A DNA stretch of 64,000 bases from Pauljensenia sp018375675 (GTDB lineage: Bacteria; Actinomycetota; Actinomycetes; Actinomycetales; Actinomycetaceae). Positions 1-11,785 of the stretch are shown in pieces. The stretch's first letter is position 1. The number at the start of each line of letters is the position of its first letter. The DNA lies in assembly GCA_041432705.1 (NCBI GenBank), contig JAPWAE010000001.1:353205-417204 (forward strand), read 5' to 3'. The notes under the pieces were generated by a model, which was not told the DNA's origin, ran no database searches, and worked only from the letters and a program-made list of their open reading frames with translations. Both the position numbers and the translations under genes were made by a program.

Positions 1-377
1 CCGAGACGGTCGCGCGGGTCGCCGCCCTGGGTGCCGCGCACTTCAAGGGCTTCATCAACGCCGCCGGCAATGTCGGGGCTCTGGCCGTCCAGTGACACAG
101 AAACGCCGCAGGAGGCGCCGTCGAAGCCAACGCGCGACGAGTCGTAGCCGATAGACAGGATCTCGCGACGCACGATCTCCGGGATCTCGACGTACGCCTC
201 GGTCGTCACCTCACCGGCGATGTGGATGAGACCGGTGGCCGCCATCGTCTCGACAGCCACGCGCGAGCGGGGGTCGGCGGCAAGCAACGCGTCGAGGATT
301 GCATCGGAGATACGGTCACAGACCTTGTCGGGGTGACCTTCGGTAACGGACTCAGAAGAGAAAAGCTGTTGACTCAC
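1..377 (-). CDS. metK: S-adenosylmethionine synthetase, N-terminal part (cut by window edge)
   Basis: MetK makes S-adenosylmethionine from ATP and methionine in the cytosol. About 125 N-terminal residues are visible; the rest lies to the left of the window. The first residues read VSQQLFSSESVTEGHPDK, the conserved MetK N-terminus with the ATP-site His, followed by KVCDRISDAILD and later GYDSSRVGFDGASCGV. The GTG start at 377 overlaps the coaBC stop by four bases (GTGA), so metK is the most distal visible gene of the pyr/gmk/coaBC run. Identity is firm; only the length is unknown. Confidence 0.96.
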   Translation of the reverse strand, partial: MSQQLFSSESVTEGHPDKVCDRISDAILDALLAADPRSRVAVETMAATGLIHIAGEVTTEAYVEIPEIVRREILSIGYDSSRVGFDGASCGVSVSLDGQSPDIAGGVDEALEVRGTQGGDPRDRL

Positions 378-1603
378 CGCTTTAGATTATCAAGGAATGA
401 AGCCATATGGCCGACAAGACCAGCGGCCACCTCATCCTTTGAGCCGACGTAACGGCCAGCGACGGTCCCGCGTGCATCAAGGAGCCGAATGTCGTTGGGC
501 ACGTCACCGAAGCCGACGCTCTCTCCCACCCGGTTCAGGCAGATGAAATCTGCACCTTTTCGGGCTGCCTTGTCAGCGCCGTAGGTGAGAATCTCCTCGT
601 CGGTGCCGGTTTCCGCGGCGAAACCGACGACGAGGTGCGGGCGCGCCTCGCTGTGCCCGATCTCAGCGAGGATATCGGGGTTACGAACCAGACGAATCGT
701 TGGAGCGTCCTCAGTCGATGGATCTTTTTTCATCTTCGAATCCGAAGGGGACGCGGGCCGGAAGTCCGCGACAGCTGCCGTCATCACGAGAGCATCGGCG
801 TCGACCACCTGATCGATTGTTGCCTCGCGCATCTGCTGGGCGCTGCCCACCCGAGTGACCTGCACGCCCGTCGGCAGCGCCTCGAGGAGAGCCGACTCGA
901 TGTTGGCGGCAATCACGCGTACTGAAGCGCCGGCTCTTGCCGCCGCCGATGCGATCGCCAGTCCCTGACGGCCGGACGACTGATTACCCAAATAACGGAC
1001 CGGATCGATGGGTTCACGCGTTCCGCCAGCGGTGACAACAACCGTGCGGCCAGCAAGAGTCTTCGATGCCTGATCGCGAGCGGCGAGAACATCGAGAGCC
1101 ACCCGAGCGATGTCCCCAGGTTCGGGAAGGCGGCCGACGCCGCTGTCGCCGGAACCGAGCGCACCAGACGCAGGATCGATGACGTGGAAGCCGCGCTCGC
1201 GAAGCGTTCGAACGTTCGCCTGCGTCGCGGGCGCCAGCCACATGTTGGAGTGCATCGCGGGGGCGATGACAACGGGCGCGTCCGACGCGAGAACCGTCAG
1301 CGACACCATGTCGTCGGCGAAGCCGCCGGCGAGGCGCGCCAAAGAATTCGCTGTTGCGGGCACGACGATGATCAGGTCTGCGACGCGAGCAAGCTCCACG
1401 TGCTCGGCGCGCCCCTCCCCCGCAATGTCGACTGCAACCGGGCGAGATGTAATGCCCTCCCAAGTGGAACGCCCAACGAAATCCAGCGATGCGCGCGTCG
1501 CAGCGACATACACGTCGTGGCCCGCGCGTTGACACTCGCGGACCACGATGGGTGCTTTAAAGGCTGCGACGCCGCCGGTCACTCCGACGACGATCGTTGC
1601 CAT
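374..1603 (-). CDS. coaBC: Bifunctional phosphopantothenoylcysteine decarboxylase / phosphopantothenate-cysteine ligase
   Basis: CoaBC performs two consecutive steps of coenzyme A synthesis: ligation of cysteine to 4'-phosphopantothenate and decarboxylation to 4'-phosphopantetheine. The product is 409 aa, normal for the fusion. The CoaC flavoprotein half (about 1-180) has MATIVVGVTGGVAAFK, the His in AEHVELAR, and PAMHSNMW in place of the usual PxMNxxMW. The E. coli AcG cysteine position reads GSG here, as I recall for other actinobacterial CoaC. The CoaB half has TAGGTREPIDPVRYLGNQSSG, AAVADFRP and the KMKK loop. The start at 1603 is preferred to upstream in-frame codons because those lie inside rpoZ, whose stop is one base away. 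Confidence 0.96.
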   Translation of the reverse strand: MATIVVGVTGGVAAFKAPIVVRECQRAGHDVYVAATRASLDFVGRSTWEGITSRPVAVDIAGEGRAEHVELARVADLIIVVPATANSLARLAGGFADDMVSLTVLASDAPVVIAPAMHSNMWLAPATQANVRTLRERGFHVIDPASGALGSGDSGVGRLPEPGDIARVALDVLAARDQASKTLAGRTVVVTAGGTREPIDPVRYLGNQSSGRQGLAIASAAARAGASVRVIAANIESALLEALPTGVQVTRVGSAQQMREATIDQVVDADALVMTAAVADFRPASPSDSKMKKDPSTEDAPTIRLVRNPDILAEIGHSEARPHLVVGFAAETGTDEEILTYGADKAARKGADFICLNRVGESVGFGDVPNDIRLLDARGTVAGRYVGSKDEVAAGLVGHMASFLDNLKR

Positions 1604-1604
1604 G

Positions 1605-1871
1605 TCAGGCCTCGGGGTTAGCTTCGAGAGACAGGAGGCCTTCGTTGATCTCGCGCAGGGAAACCGCCAGCGGCTTCTCATCCGGCTGCACATCGACGAC
1701 CGGACCCACGAACTGGATCATGTTCTGCTGAAGCTGCAGGTTGTAGGAGTTAATCTGGCGCGCGCGCTTCGCAGCGAAGATAACCAGCGCGTACTTGGAA
1801 TCGACGTGCTCCAGCAGATCGTCAATGGGCGGGGACGTGATGCCCACGGGCTGGGCAACAATTCCGGACAT
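1605..1871 (-). CDS. rpoZ: DNA-directed RNA polymerase omega subunit
   Basis: Omega is the smallest core RNA polymerase subunit; it helps fold and assemble beta'. The 88-aa product has the family core ITSPPIDDLLEHVDSKYALVIFAAKRARQIN, with the conserved helix ALVIFAAKRARQI that contacts beta', and an acidic C-terminus. It sits between gmk and coaBC, the arrangement seen in many actinobacteria. It is one base from coaBC, so the two should be co-translated. Confidence 0.95.
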   Translation of the reverse strand: MSGIVAQPVGITSPPIDDLLEHVDSKYALVIFAAKRARQINSYNLQLQQNMIQFVGPVVDVQPDEKPLAVSLREINEGLLSLEANPEA

Positions 1872-1907
1872 GCGTGTATTCCTCTCAGTGGCGGATTCAG
1901 ATAGATA

Positions 1908-2465
1908 CTACTCCAGGCCAATGAGCCGAGCCAGCTCATCCACCGCGCGCTCCACGTCGTCGTTGATCACAACGTGGTCGAACTCCGAGGCGGCCTCGAG
2001 CTCCACGCGGGCAGTGGCCAGACGGCGAGCCTGTTCCTCGGGGCCTTCGGTGCCGCGGCCGATCAGGCGACGTTCGAGCTCCTCCCACGAAGGTGGAGCG
2101 AGGAAAATGAACTGAGCGTCAGGCCTGTTGGTGCGGACCTGGCGCGCGCCAGCCAGGTCGATCTCAAGGAGCACAGGCTTGCCAGCAGCAAGGGCTTCAT
2201 CAACGGGGCCGCGAGGCGTCCCGTACTTGTTTTTTCCATGAACAAGCGCCCACTCCAACATGTCTCCGCGTTCGATCATTGCATCGAATTCTTGAGCGGA
2301 AACAAAGTAGTAGTGGACGCCGTTCAGTTCACCGGGCCGAGGATCGCGAGTAGTTGCCGAGACCGACACGTTGAGCGTCGGGTAGCGCTTCGTGAGCGCT
2401 GCGACAACGGTTCCCTTTCCAACGGCTGTGGGGCCAGCGAGGACAGTCAGTTGAGCCTTAGTCAT
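1908..2465 (-). CDS. gmk: Guanylate kinase
   Basis: Gmk phosphorylates GMP (and dGMP) to GDP with ATP. The 185-aa product is the standard length. The P-loop is GPTAVGKGT at residues 11-19, followed by the GMP-binding SATTRDPRPGELNGVHYYFVS segment and the conserved LLEIDLAGARQVR. It lies between mihF and rpoZ, with 27 bases to mihF and 36 to rpoZ, and is probably translated from the same message. Confidence 0.96.
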   Translation of the reverse strand: MTKAQLTVLAGPTAVGKGTVVAALTKRYPTLNVSVSATTRDPRPGELNGVHYYFVSAQEFDAMIERGDMLEWALVHGKNKYGTPRGPVDEALAAGKPVLLEIDLAGARQVRTNRPDAQFIFLAPPSWEELERRLIGRGTEGPEEQARRLATARVELEAASEFDHVVINDDVERAVDELARLIGLE

Positions 2466-2492
2466 GACTCAAGTGTGCCACGCTTGAGCGTG

Positions 2493-2804
2493 TCAGCCGA
2501 AACGCTCGACGAGCGCCTTCCGCTGGACGGGGCCGAGGCCACGCACGCGCCTGCTCTGGGCGATCTTGTACTCGTCCATCAGGACGGCAGCCGTGTTTGT
2601 GCCGACGCGCGGCAGCGACTCCAGCAGCGAAACGACCTTCATCTTCGCCACGGCTTCATCTGAATCAGCGAGTTCCAAAACCTCCGACAGGTTCATCGAG
2701 CGCGCCTTGAGCGCGTTCTTCACTTCGGCGCGACGCCTCCGTGCCTGCGTTGCCTTCTCGAGAGCCTGCGCCCTCTGCTCTGGCGTGAGATCAGGTAGTG
2801 CCAT
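2493..2804 (-). CDS. mihF: Integration host factor, actinobacterial type (mIHF)
   Basis: A small basic nucleoid protein of the actinobacterial IHF family, unrelated to HU/IHF of enterics, that binds and bends DNA. The 103-aa form MALPDLTPEQRAQALEKATQARRRR contains an N-terminal basic helix and a helix-two-turns-helix core ending RVRGLGPVQRKALVERFG. The start at 2804 is chosen over ATG 2813 because GAGGAG lies nine bases before it but directly abuts the other ATG. Next to gmk it has the same neighbour as mIHF in mycobacteria and Streptomyces. Confidence 0.93.
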   Translation of the reverse strand: MALPDLTPEQRAQALEKATQARRRRAEVKNALKARSMNLSEVLELADSDEAVAKMKVVSLLESLPRVGTNTAAVLMDEYKIAQSRRVRGLGPVQRKALVERFG

Positions 2805-2905
2805 TCTGATCATCTCCTCGGTTGGGATCTTCGGTAAATAAACTATGTCACCTTCCAGACCACTAGTGCCAGACCAAAACGCTGCTCTTTTAGTAACAGA
2901 GCAGA

Positions 2906-3768
2906 TTATTGCAGCGAATCGACCGTCGCACGGTAGGCGTCTCGAAGGCCGGTGATGCTCGGGCCAGAGCGCAAGATTGCGCGGGAAGACGAGGCGAGGA
3001 CAGCATCTTCGGCTCCGGCGAAAACCTCCCTGACCTGCGCTGGACCAGCGCCCTGTGCGCCCACTCCTGGAGCCAAAAAAGCGCCATTGAGTGAGGCGAG
3101 GTCGATGCCCAAACGCTTCACCGCGTCGCCAACGGTGGCTCCCACGACGATGCCAGCAGGGCCAAGGTGTTGTTGGTCACAGTGACTGTTAAAGTCCGCC
3201 AGTTGGGACACGACGCGGCCTGCAACGCTGGTTCCGTCTTCGCCGCGGGCGTGCTGAACGGAGGCTCCCTCAGGGTTGGACGTGAGCGCCAAGACGAACA
3301 CTCCCCTGCCGGTCTGTCGAGCCAGTTCGAGTGCAGGAGTCAATGAGCCAACACCCAGGTATGGTGAGAGCGTGACGGCGTCGCCCGCCAGTGGTGAAGA
3401 ATCGGACAGGAATGCCTGGGCATAACCGTCCATCGTCGAGCCGATGTCACCGCGCTTGGCATCCACGATGCACAGCGTGCCGACCTCGCGGCAGGCGGCG
3501 ATGACTTCCTCGAGTACAGCGACGCCTCGAGAGCCGTGCCGTTCGAAAAACGCTGCCTGAGGCTTGAAGGCAGCGACGCGACCGCCGAGCGCCTCGATGA
3601 CGCGAAGAGAGAACTCTCGCACACCGTTCGCGTCGTCGTCAAGTCCCCATTCCTGCAAGAGGCCCGCGTGAGGATCGATGCCCACGCACACGGGTCCATA
3701 CGCGCGCATAGCGGCGTACAGGCGGTCGCCGAAGCCGGCCGAGGCGGCGGGCTTGATTCCGAAACTAG

Positions 3769-3772
<4 letters not shown>
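2906..3772 (-). CDS. pyrF: Orotidine 5'-phosphate decarboxylase
   Basis: PyrF decarboxylates OMP to UMP, the last step of de novo UMP synthesis. The 288-aa product is the longer type-2 OMP decarboxylase: GIDPHAGLLQEWG, FKPQAAFFERHG and the catalytic DAKRGDIGSTM are all visible. The start at 3772 (MTSFGIKPA) overlaps the carB stop by four bases (ATGA); further upstream in-frame codons would lie within carB. About 100 bases separate it from mihF, the largest gap inside this run, so an internal promoter for mihF-gmk-rpoZ is possible. Confidence 0.96.
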
Positions 3773-7067
<3,295 letters not shown>

Positions 7068-7068
<1 letters not shown>

Positions 7069-8255
7069 CAGTGGGTCTCCTTAGCGGCGGTCATCAGGGT
7101 AATGAAGCGATCGAAGAGGAGCTCGCCGTCGTGCGGGCCTGCAGCTGCCTCGGGGTGGTACTGAACAGAGAAGGCGGGAATGTCCAGGGCGCGCAGGCCC
7201 TCGACGACGCCGTCGTTGAGGCCGACGTGGGAGACCTCGACGCGCCCGTAGCGGCCCGACTCAAAGGGAGCGATGGAGGGCTCCCCCACCGGGGCGTCTA
7301 CAGCGAAGCCATGGTTGTGAGCGGTGATCTCCACGCGGCCCGTGGCCACGTCCTTCACCGGCTGGTTGATGCCGCGGTGACCGTAGTCCAGCTTGTAGGT
7401 GCCGTAGCCCAGAGCGCGGCCGAAGAGCTGGTGGCCGAAGCAAATTCCGAAGTACGGAATACCCGCGTCCAGGACGGCGCGCAGCACGCCGATCTCGCGG
7501 TCGGCCGTCGACGGGTCACCGGGGCCGTTGGAGAAGAAAACGCCGTCCGGCTTGAGTGCCTCGATATCGGCGAAGGACGCGGTGGAGGGCACCACGTAGA
7601 CGCGCGCTCCACGCGCGGCCAGGTGGTACGGCGTACGCGACTTGATACCCAGGTCGACAGCGACGACGCGCGCGATGGGTTCCTTTCCCTCGAAGTCGCC
7701 GAGAGGCTCCACCACGTAGGTCTCGTCCGTCGACACCTCGGCGGCGAGCGCCTGGCCGCTCATCGCGGGCGACTCGGCGACGATGCGCATGAGGGAGGCC
7801 ACGGCCTCGTCCCCCAGGTACTGCGCACCCACGGGCAGCGCGTCACCCGAGAAGATGCCGGCGCGCATCGCTCCGCGCTCGCGGATGTGGCGGGTGATCG
7901 CACGCGTGTCGACGTCCGCGATACCGACGATGCCCTGAGAGATCAGCTCGTCCTCCAGCTCGCGGCGCGAGCGCCAGTTGGAGGCGCGGCGGGCGGCGTC
8001 GCGCACGACGAAGCCCGCGACCCAGATGCGCGAGGACTCGGGATCCTCGTCATTGACACCGGTGTTGCCGATGTGCGGGGCCGTCATGACGACGATCTGG
8101 CGGTGGTACGACGGGTCGGTGAGCGTCTCCTGGTAGCCGGTCATGCCGGTCGAGAACACGATCTCGCCGAGCGTGCGGCCCTTCGCTCCCCATGCGCGGC
8201 CCTTGAAAACGGTGCCGTCCTCCAGGACGAGCAGAGCGATATCGGACGTGGTCAT
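7068..8255 (-). CDS. carA: Carbamoyl-phosphate synthase, small (glutaminase) subunit
   Basis: CarA hydrolyses glutamine and channels ammonia to CarB. The 395-aa product has the N-terminal CPSase domain (LVLEDGTVFKGRAWG, HIGNTGVNDEDPES) and a C-terminal class I glutamine amidotransferase domain. The nucleophile is in GICFGHQLFGRALG and the His/Glu pair in HPEAAAGPHD. The start at 8255 gives MTTSDIALLVLEDGT and an ATGA overlap with pyrC; longer forms would read back into pyrC. Confidence 0.97.
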
Positions 8256-9571
8256 CGGTCCTCCTTGGCAATCGGGGTGGCGTCGACGACCGTTGGGACG
8301 CCGTTGTAGATCGTGTAGCGCACCTGGCCGGGCAGTTCCATGCCGCGGAAGGGGCAGTTTGTGGAGCGGGTCCACTGCTTGGCGGGGTCGACCGTCACGC
8401 GGACGGTGGCGTCCACGAGGGTGACGTGTGCGGGGGCACCGACCACCAGGCCCTGACCCTGCGATTCCACGCGGCCGATCTGGGCGGGAACAGTCGACAT
8501 CACGCGAGCAACGTCCGCCCAGTCCATGCGGCCCGTGTTCACCATCGTCTCAATGATGATCGGCAGAGCCGTCTCCAGGCCGGTCATGCCGAACGCGCCG
8601 GCCTGCCACTCGCAGTCCTTCATCTCGAGGGGATGCGGAGCGTGGTCAGTGCCGATGCAGTCGATCGTGCCGTCGGCGAGGCCTTCGCGCACCGCCTCGA
8701 CGTCCTCGGCACGGCGCAGCGGCGGGTTCACCTTGTAGAGCGGGTCGTAGGTGGCGGCCAGCTGCTCGGTGAGGAGCAGGTGGTGAGGCGTAGCCTCGGC
8801 CGTGATATCCACCCCCTGTGCCTTACCCCAGCGCACGAGGTCAACCGAACCCGCGGTCGAGAGGTGACACACGTGCAGGCGCGAACCGACGTGCTTGGCG
8901 AGCAGGATGTCGCGGGCGATGATCGCCTCTTCGGCGACAGCCGGCCAACCGGCGAGGCCGAGCTCGCCGGACAGCGTCGACTCGTTCATCTGAGCGCCCT
9001 CAGTGAGGGCTGGATCCTGGCTGTGCTGGGCGATCACACCGCCGAAACCCTTGACGTATTCGAGGGCGCGGCGCATGAGGACGGGATCGGACACGCACTT
9101 GCCGTCGTCGGAGAAGACACGAACCTTCGAGCGCGAACGGGCCATCGAACCGAGGGAGGCGAGCTGCTTGCCTTCCAGGCCCTTGGTGACGGCGCCGACG
9201 GGACGCACCTCGACCCAGTCGGCCTCCTCGCCCAGGCGGAGTACCTGGTCGACGATGGCTGCCGTGTCCTGCGTGGGCGTCGTGTTGGCCATTGCGTGGA
9301 CAGCGGTGTAGCCGCCGACTGCAGCCGCACGGGTGCCGGTGAAGACGGTCTCGGCGTCCTCCCCGCCGGGCTGGCGCAGATGGGTGTGGATGTCGACGAG
9401 GCCGGGCAGGGCGATCAGGCCCTCAGCGTCGATGATGCGCGGGTCACGCACGGCGTTGCGGGCGTCGGCGCCGATCGCGACGATGGTGCCACCGGACAGC
9501 GCAATGTCGGTGGGCTCGCCGCCGAGCAGCGAGGCGCCGGTGATCAGGATGTCACGGGTCTGTTCAGTCAT
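8252..9571 (-). CDS. pyrC: Dihydroorotase
   Basis: PyrC cyclises carbamoyl-aspartate to dihydroorotate. The 439-aa length and motifs fit the class I, zinc-dependent type that works beside aspartate carbamoyltransferase: DIHTHLRQPGGEDAE (metal His residues), HVCHLST and GTDHAPHPLEMK with the catalytic Asp. It overlaps pyrB by eight bases upstream and carA by four downstream. Confidence 0.97.
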   Translation of the reverse strand: MTEQTRDILITGASLLGGEPTDIALSGGTIVAIGADARNAVRDPRIIDAEGLIALPGLVDIHTHLRQPGGEDAETVFTGTRAAAVGGYTAVHAMANTTPTQDTAAIVDQVLRLGEEADWVEVRPVGAVTKGLEGKQLASLGSMARSRSKVRVFSDDGKCVSDPVLMRRALEYVKGFGGVIAQHSQDPALTEGAQMNESTLSGELGLAGWPAVAEEAIIARDILLAKHVGSRLHVCHLSTAGSVDLVRWGKAQGVDITAEATPHHLLLTEQLAATYDPLYKVNPPLRRAEDVEAVREGLADGTIDCIGTDHAPHPLEMKDCEWQAGAFGMTGLETALPIIIETMVNTGRMDWADVARVMSTVPAQIGRVESQGQGLVVGAPAHVTLVDATVRVTVDPAKQWTRSTNCPFRGMELPGQVRYTIYNGVPTVVDATPIAKEDR

Positions 9572-10550
9572 TGCTGTGTCCTTCCGATGCGAGAAGCAGG
9601 TAGAGGGCGGCCATGCGGATGCACACGCCGTTCGACACCTGCTCGACGATGACAGATTGGTCTGAGTCGGCTGCCTCGGCGCAGATTTCGAGGCCTCGGT
9701 TCATCGGGCCGGGATGCATGACGACAGCGTTGGGCGTCAGTGTGGCGAAGCGTGCGGGGGTGAGGCCGTACTCCGCGTGGTAGGCGCCGGGCGACGGGAA
9801 GAAACCACCGCCCGCGCTCGACATGCGCTCGCGCTGCACCCGCAGCATCATGACCGCGTCGGGGTGGCTCGCCAGGGCCTCGTCGAAGTTGTAGGAGGTG
9901 TCGCAGGTCCAGGTCTCCACCCCGATCGGCAGGAGCGTCGGGGGTGCCACGAGGGTGACGCGGGCGCCCAGGAGCGTCAGGAGATCGACGTTGGAGCGCG
10001 CCACGCGCGAGTGGAGGACGTCGCCGACGATGACAACGTGTGCGCCGTCGAGGCCGGAGCCGGGGGCGGGCGTTCCATCGTCGCCGAGCGACGGTGCGTA
10101 GTGGCGGCGCAGGGTCATCGCGTCGAGGAGTGCCTGCGTCGGATGCTGGTGGGTGCCGTCACCCGCGTTGAGGACCGGCAGATTCATCCAGCCGGCGTGC
10201 GCGAGACGGTGAGCGGCGCCCGACGAGGAGTGTCGCACGATGACCGCGTCCGCGCCCATGGCCTCCAGTGTGAGCGCGGTGTCCTTGAGGGACTCACCCT
10301 TGGAAACCGAGGAGCCGCGGGACTGGAAGTTAATGACGTCGGCGCTCAGGCGCTTGGCGGCGGTCTCAAAGGAGATACGGGTGCGCGTCGAATCCTCGAA
10401 AAAGAGGTTGACGACTGTCTTGCCCTGAAGCGTCGGAAGCTTCTTGACGCCGTGGCGCTGAGAGGCGGCCATCTGCTCCGCCGTGTCGAGGATCAGAATC
10501 GCCTCCTCGCGCGTCAAGTCACGGATTGAAATGAGATGGCTCAGGCTCAT
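9564..10550 (-). CDS. pyrB: Aspartate carbamoyltransferase catalytic subunit
   Basis: PyrB joins carbamoyl phosphate and aspartate, the committed step of pyrimidine synthesis. The 328-aa product has the carbamoyl-phosphate motif FFEDSTRTRISFETAAKRL near residues 50-68, HQHPTQALLD, and the aspartate-site VMHPGPMNRG near the C-terminus. No regulatory pyrI is present, as is usual in operons controlled by PyrR. It starts three bases after the pyrR stop. Confidence 0.97.
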   Translation of the reverse strand: MSLSHLISIRDLTREEAILILDTAEQMAASQRHGVKKLPTLQGKTVVNLFFEDSTRTRISFETAAKRLSADVINFQSRGSSVSKGESLKDTALTLEAMGADAVIVRHSSSGAAHRLAHAGWMNLPVLNAGDGTHQHPTQALLDAMTLRRHYAPSLGDDGTPAPGSGLDGAHVVIVGDVLHSRVARSNVDLLTLLGARVTLVAPPTLLPIGVETWTCDTSYNFDEALASHPDAVMMLRVQRERMSSAGGGFFPSPGAYHAEYGLTPARFATLTPNAVVMHPGPMNRGLEICAEAADSDQSVIVEQVSNGVCIRMAALYLLLASEGHSND

Positions 10551-10553
10551 CGT

Positions 10554-11117
10554 TTACAGGCCTTTCCCCAGAAGGACGCCATCGCGCCCGTCTGTTTCGT
10601 CGAGCAGAATGGTGACGATTTCGTCGCGGGAGGTCGGCAGATTCTTGCCGACGTAGTCCGGGCGAATCGGAAGCTCGCGATGGCCACGGTCGACGAGGAC
10701 TGCGAGCTGAACGGCCGCAGGGCGACCGATACGAGTAAGAGCATCGAGCGCAGCCTTGATGGTGCGGCCGGTATACAGCACATCGTCAACGAGGACGACG
10801 GTCTTGCCGTTGATGCCGGTACGCGGCACCAGCGTCTCTTTCGGAGCCCTCAGTGGCTGAGAGGCCAGGTCGTCGCGGTACATCGTGGTGTCGATAATCG
10901 CGAGTTCCGCGTAGGTGCCGGAGACTTCACGAATCCGATTGACGAGGCGGCGTGCCAACGTTGCGCCACGAGTGGGGATGCCGGCGATCACCAGATTATC
11001 GCTGCCGCCGTTTCGTTCGACGATCTCATAGGCGATGCGCGTCAGGGAGCGTGCGACGTCGCCGACTCCCAATACTTCTTTGCCGCGCGATGCGCGATCT
11101 GCGTGCACTTCGGCCAC
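10554..11117 (-). CDS. pyrR: PyrR bifunctional pyrimidine regulator / uracil phosphoribosyltransferase
   Basis: PyrR senses UMP/UTP and binds pyr mRNA; many members also make UMP from uracil and PRPP. The 187-aa product has the PRPP loop VVLVDDVLYTGRTIKAALDAL and AGIPTRGATLARRLV. The GTG start at 11117 has AAGGAG a few bases upstream. It is the first gene of the pyr run, and a PyrR-type RNA motif overlaps its ribosome-binding site, which points to autoregulation by translational repression. Confidence 0.96.
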   Translation of the reverse strand: MAEVHADRASRGKEVLGVGDVARSLTRIAYEIVERNGGSDNLVIAGIPTRGATLARRLVNRIREVSGTYAELAIIDTTMYRDDLASQPLRAPKETLVPRTGINGKTVVLVDDVLYTGRTIKAALDALTRIGRPAAVQLAVLVDRGHRELPIRPDYVGKNLPTSRDEIVTILLDETDGRDGVLLGKGL

Positions 11118-11122
11118 GCTTA

Positions 11123-11150
11123 CTCCTTCCCCGCCTCACGGGACGGTCAT
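11123..11150 (-). promoter_or_regulatory. PyrR-binding RNA motif overlapping the pyrR ribosome site
   Basis: Read on the minus strand, 11143-11132 is TCCCGTGAGGCG, matching the PyrR anti-antiterminator core UCCNGNGAGGYN. It is followed at once by GGGGAAGGAG and, five bases on, the GTG of pyrR. The CCC/GGG flanks can pair, presenting GUGAGG in the loop and engaging the G-run beside the Shine-Dalgarno sequence. Known PyrR biology (attenuation in Bacillus, translational repression proposed in mycobacteria) suggests that UMP-bound PyrR hides this ribosome site. Confidence 0.75.
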
Positions 11151-11318
11151 TAAAGGATCTGTCGTACGTCCATCCTACGCTCCTCGTCAGGAGCCGGTGT
11201 GACGCCTCCGCGTGTGAAACACCACGTGGCGTGGCCGGATGCGTATGGAGGTAACGTCTTGATGCATCGTTTGACGCCCGATGAAAACGACGAAGTGCCC
11301 AAGAGGATGCGAAGCGTG

Positions 11319-11358
11319 ATACCCGGTAGGGGTATGTGACAATACCCCTACCGGGTAT
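11319..11358. promoter_or_regulatory. Twin inverted 17-bp boxes, CsoR/CstR-like operator
   Basis: Box 1 (11319-11335) is ATACCCGGTAGGGGTAT and box 2 (11342-11358) is its exact reverse complement, separated by six bases (GTGACA). Each box is itself nearly palindromic (ATACC...GGTAT), the form described for CsoR-family copper or persulfide sensors. The arms could also form a 17-bp RNA hairpin, but only TTT follows, so a terminator is less likely. It lies 116 bases before the DUF2249 start. Repressor identity is inference; no CsoR-family gene is in the window. Confidence 0.6.
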
Positions 11359-11474
11359 TTCGTCTTCGATGACGATACGTAGTCCTGTTGGCGCTGCAAT
11401 GAAAGGGGCAAACCCGGTAAAATTCAATGAGCGCCGTCGGCGCTTCAGATACTTCACTATAGAAAGGCCACACC

Positions 11475-11771
11475 ATGACGATCGAACAGCTTCCCCACCC
11501 CGAGGTTCACGGTGGCGGCTGTGGCTGCGGTGAACACGATGTTGTCGAGCCGACCATTGATGCGACCGCTATCCCCCACCGTCTGCGTCACGCGGCTGTC
11601 CTCGGCGCTGCCCAGTCGATGAACGCTGGTGAATCCTTCATCATTCGCGCTCCCCACCTGCCTCGTCCGCTGCTTGCGCAGATCGCGCAGCTGCCCGGTG
11701 AGTGGACCTTCGAGGTCATCGTCGACGGCCCCGAATCCTGGGACGTGCGAACGACTCGCCTGTCTCTGTGA
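11475..11771 (+). CDS. DUF2249 (TusA-like fold) protein with Cys/His-rich N-terminus
   Basis: 98 aa. Residues about 30-96 match DUF2249: IDATAIPHRLRHAAVLGAAQSMNAGES, then PHLPRPLLAQIAQLPGEWTFEV, then ESWDVRTTRL. This family has a TusA/SirA-like fold and often occurs with hemerythrin, nitrogen-oxide or copper genes; no member has a settled function that I can name. The first 22 residues carry HPEVHGGGCGCGEHD, a plausible metal- or sulfur-binding tip. AAAGG lies seven bases before the ATG. It is monocistronic, bounded by the twin-box operator upstream and a strong hairpin downstream. Confidence 0.8.
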   Translation: MTIEQLPHPEVHGGGCGCGEHDVVEPTIDATAIPHRLRHAAVLGAAQSMNAGESFIIRAPHLPRPLLAQIAQLPGEWTFEVIVDGPESWDVRTTRLSL

Positions 11772-11785
11772 CAAAGCCTCATGAC

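Larger units (their letters stand above)
11118..11474. other. Divergent intergenic region between pyrR and the DUF2249 gene
   Basis: No convincing gene lies here: short reading frames exist but none has a start with a good ribosome site or a recognisable protein. On the minus side it holds the pyr leader (PyrR motif, 11123-11150) and a weak candidate -10 element TAGGAT (11177-11172) with no clear -35. On the plus side it holds the paired palindrome at 11319-11358, a candidate -10 TAAAAT at 11418-11423 and the AAAGG ribosome site at 11463-11467. Confidence 0.7.

Noticed and set aside
1209..1218. CGAACGTTCG palindrome resembling an SOS box
   Set aside because: It lies inside coaBC coding sequence and lacks the N4 spacer of the TCGAAC-N4-GTTCGA site.
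11319..11358. Twin 17-bp boxes read as a simple terminator
   Set aside because: No gene ends nearby on either strand, both flanking genes point away, and only TTT follows; the operator reading fits better, though not proven.
11187..11457. Minus-strand short frames in the pyrR upstream region
   Set aside because: No ribosome site, no recognisable domain, and overlap with the leader and palindrome; regulatory DNA is the better explanation.
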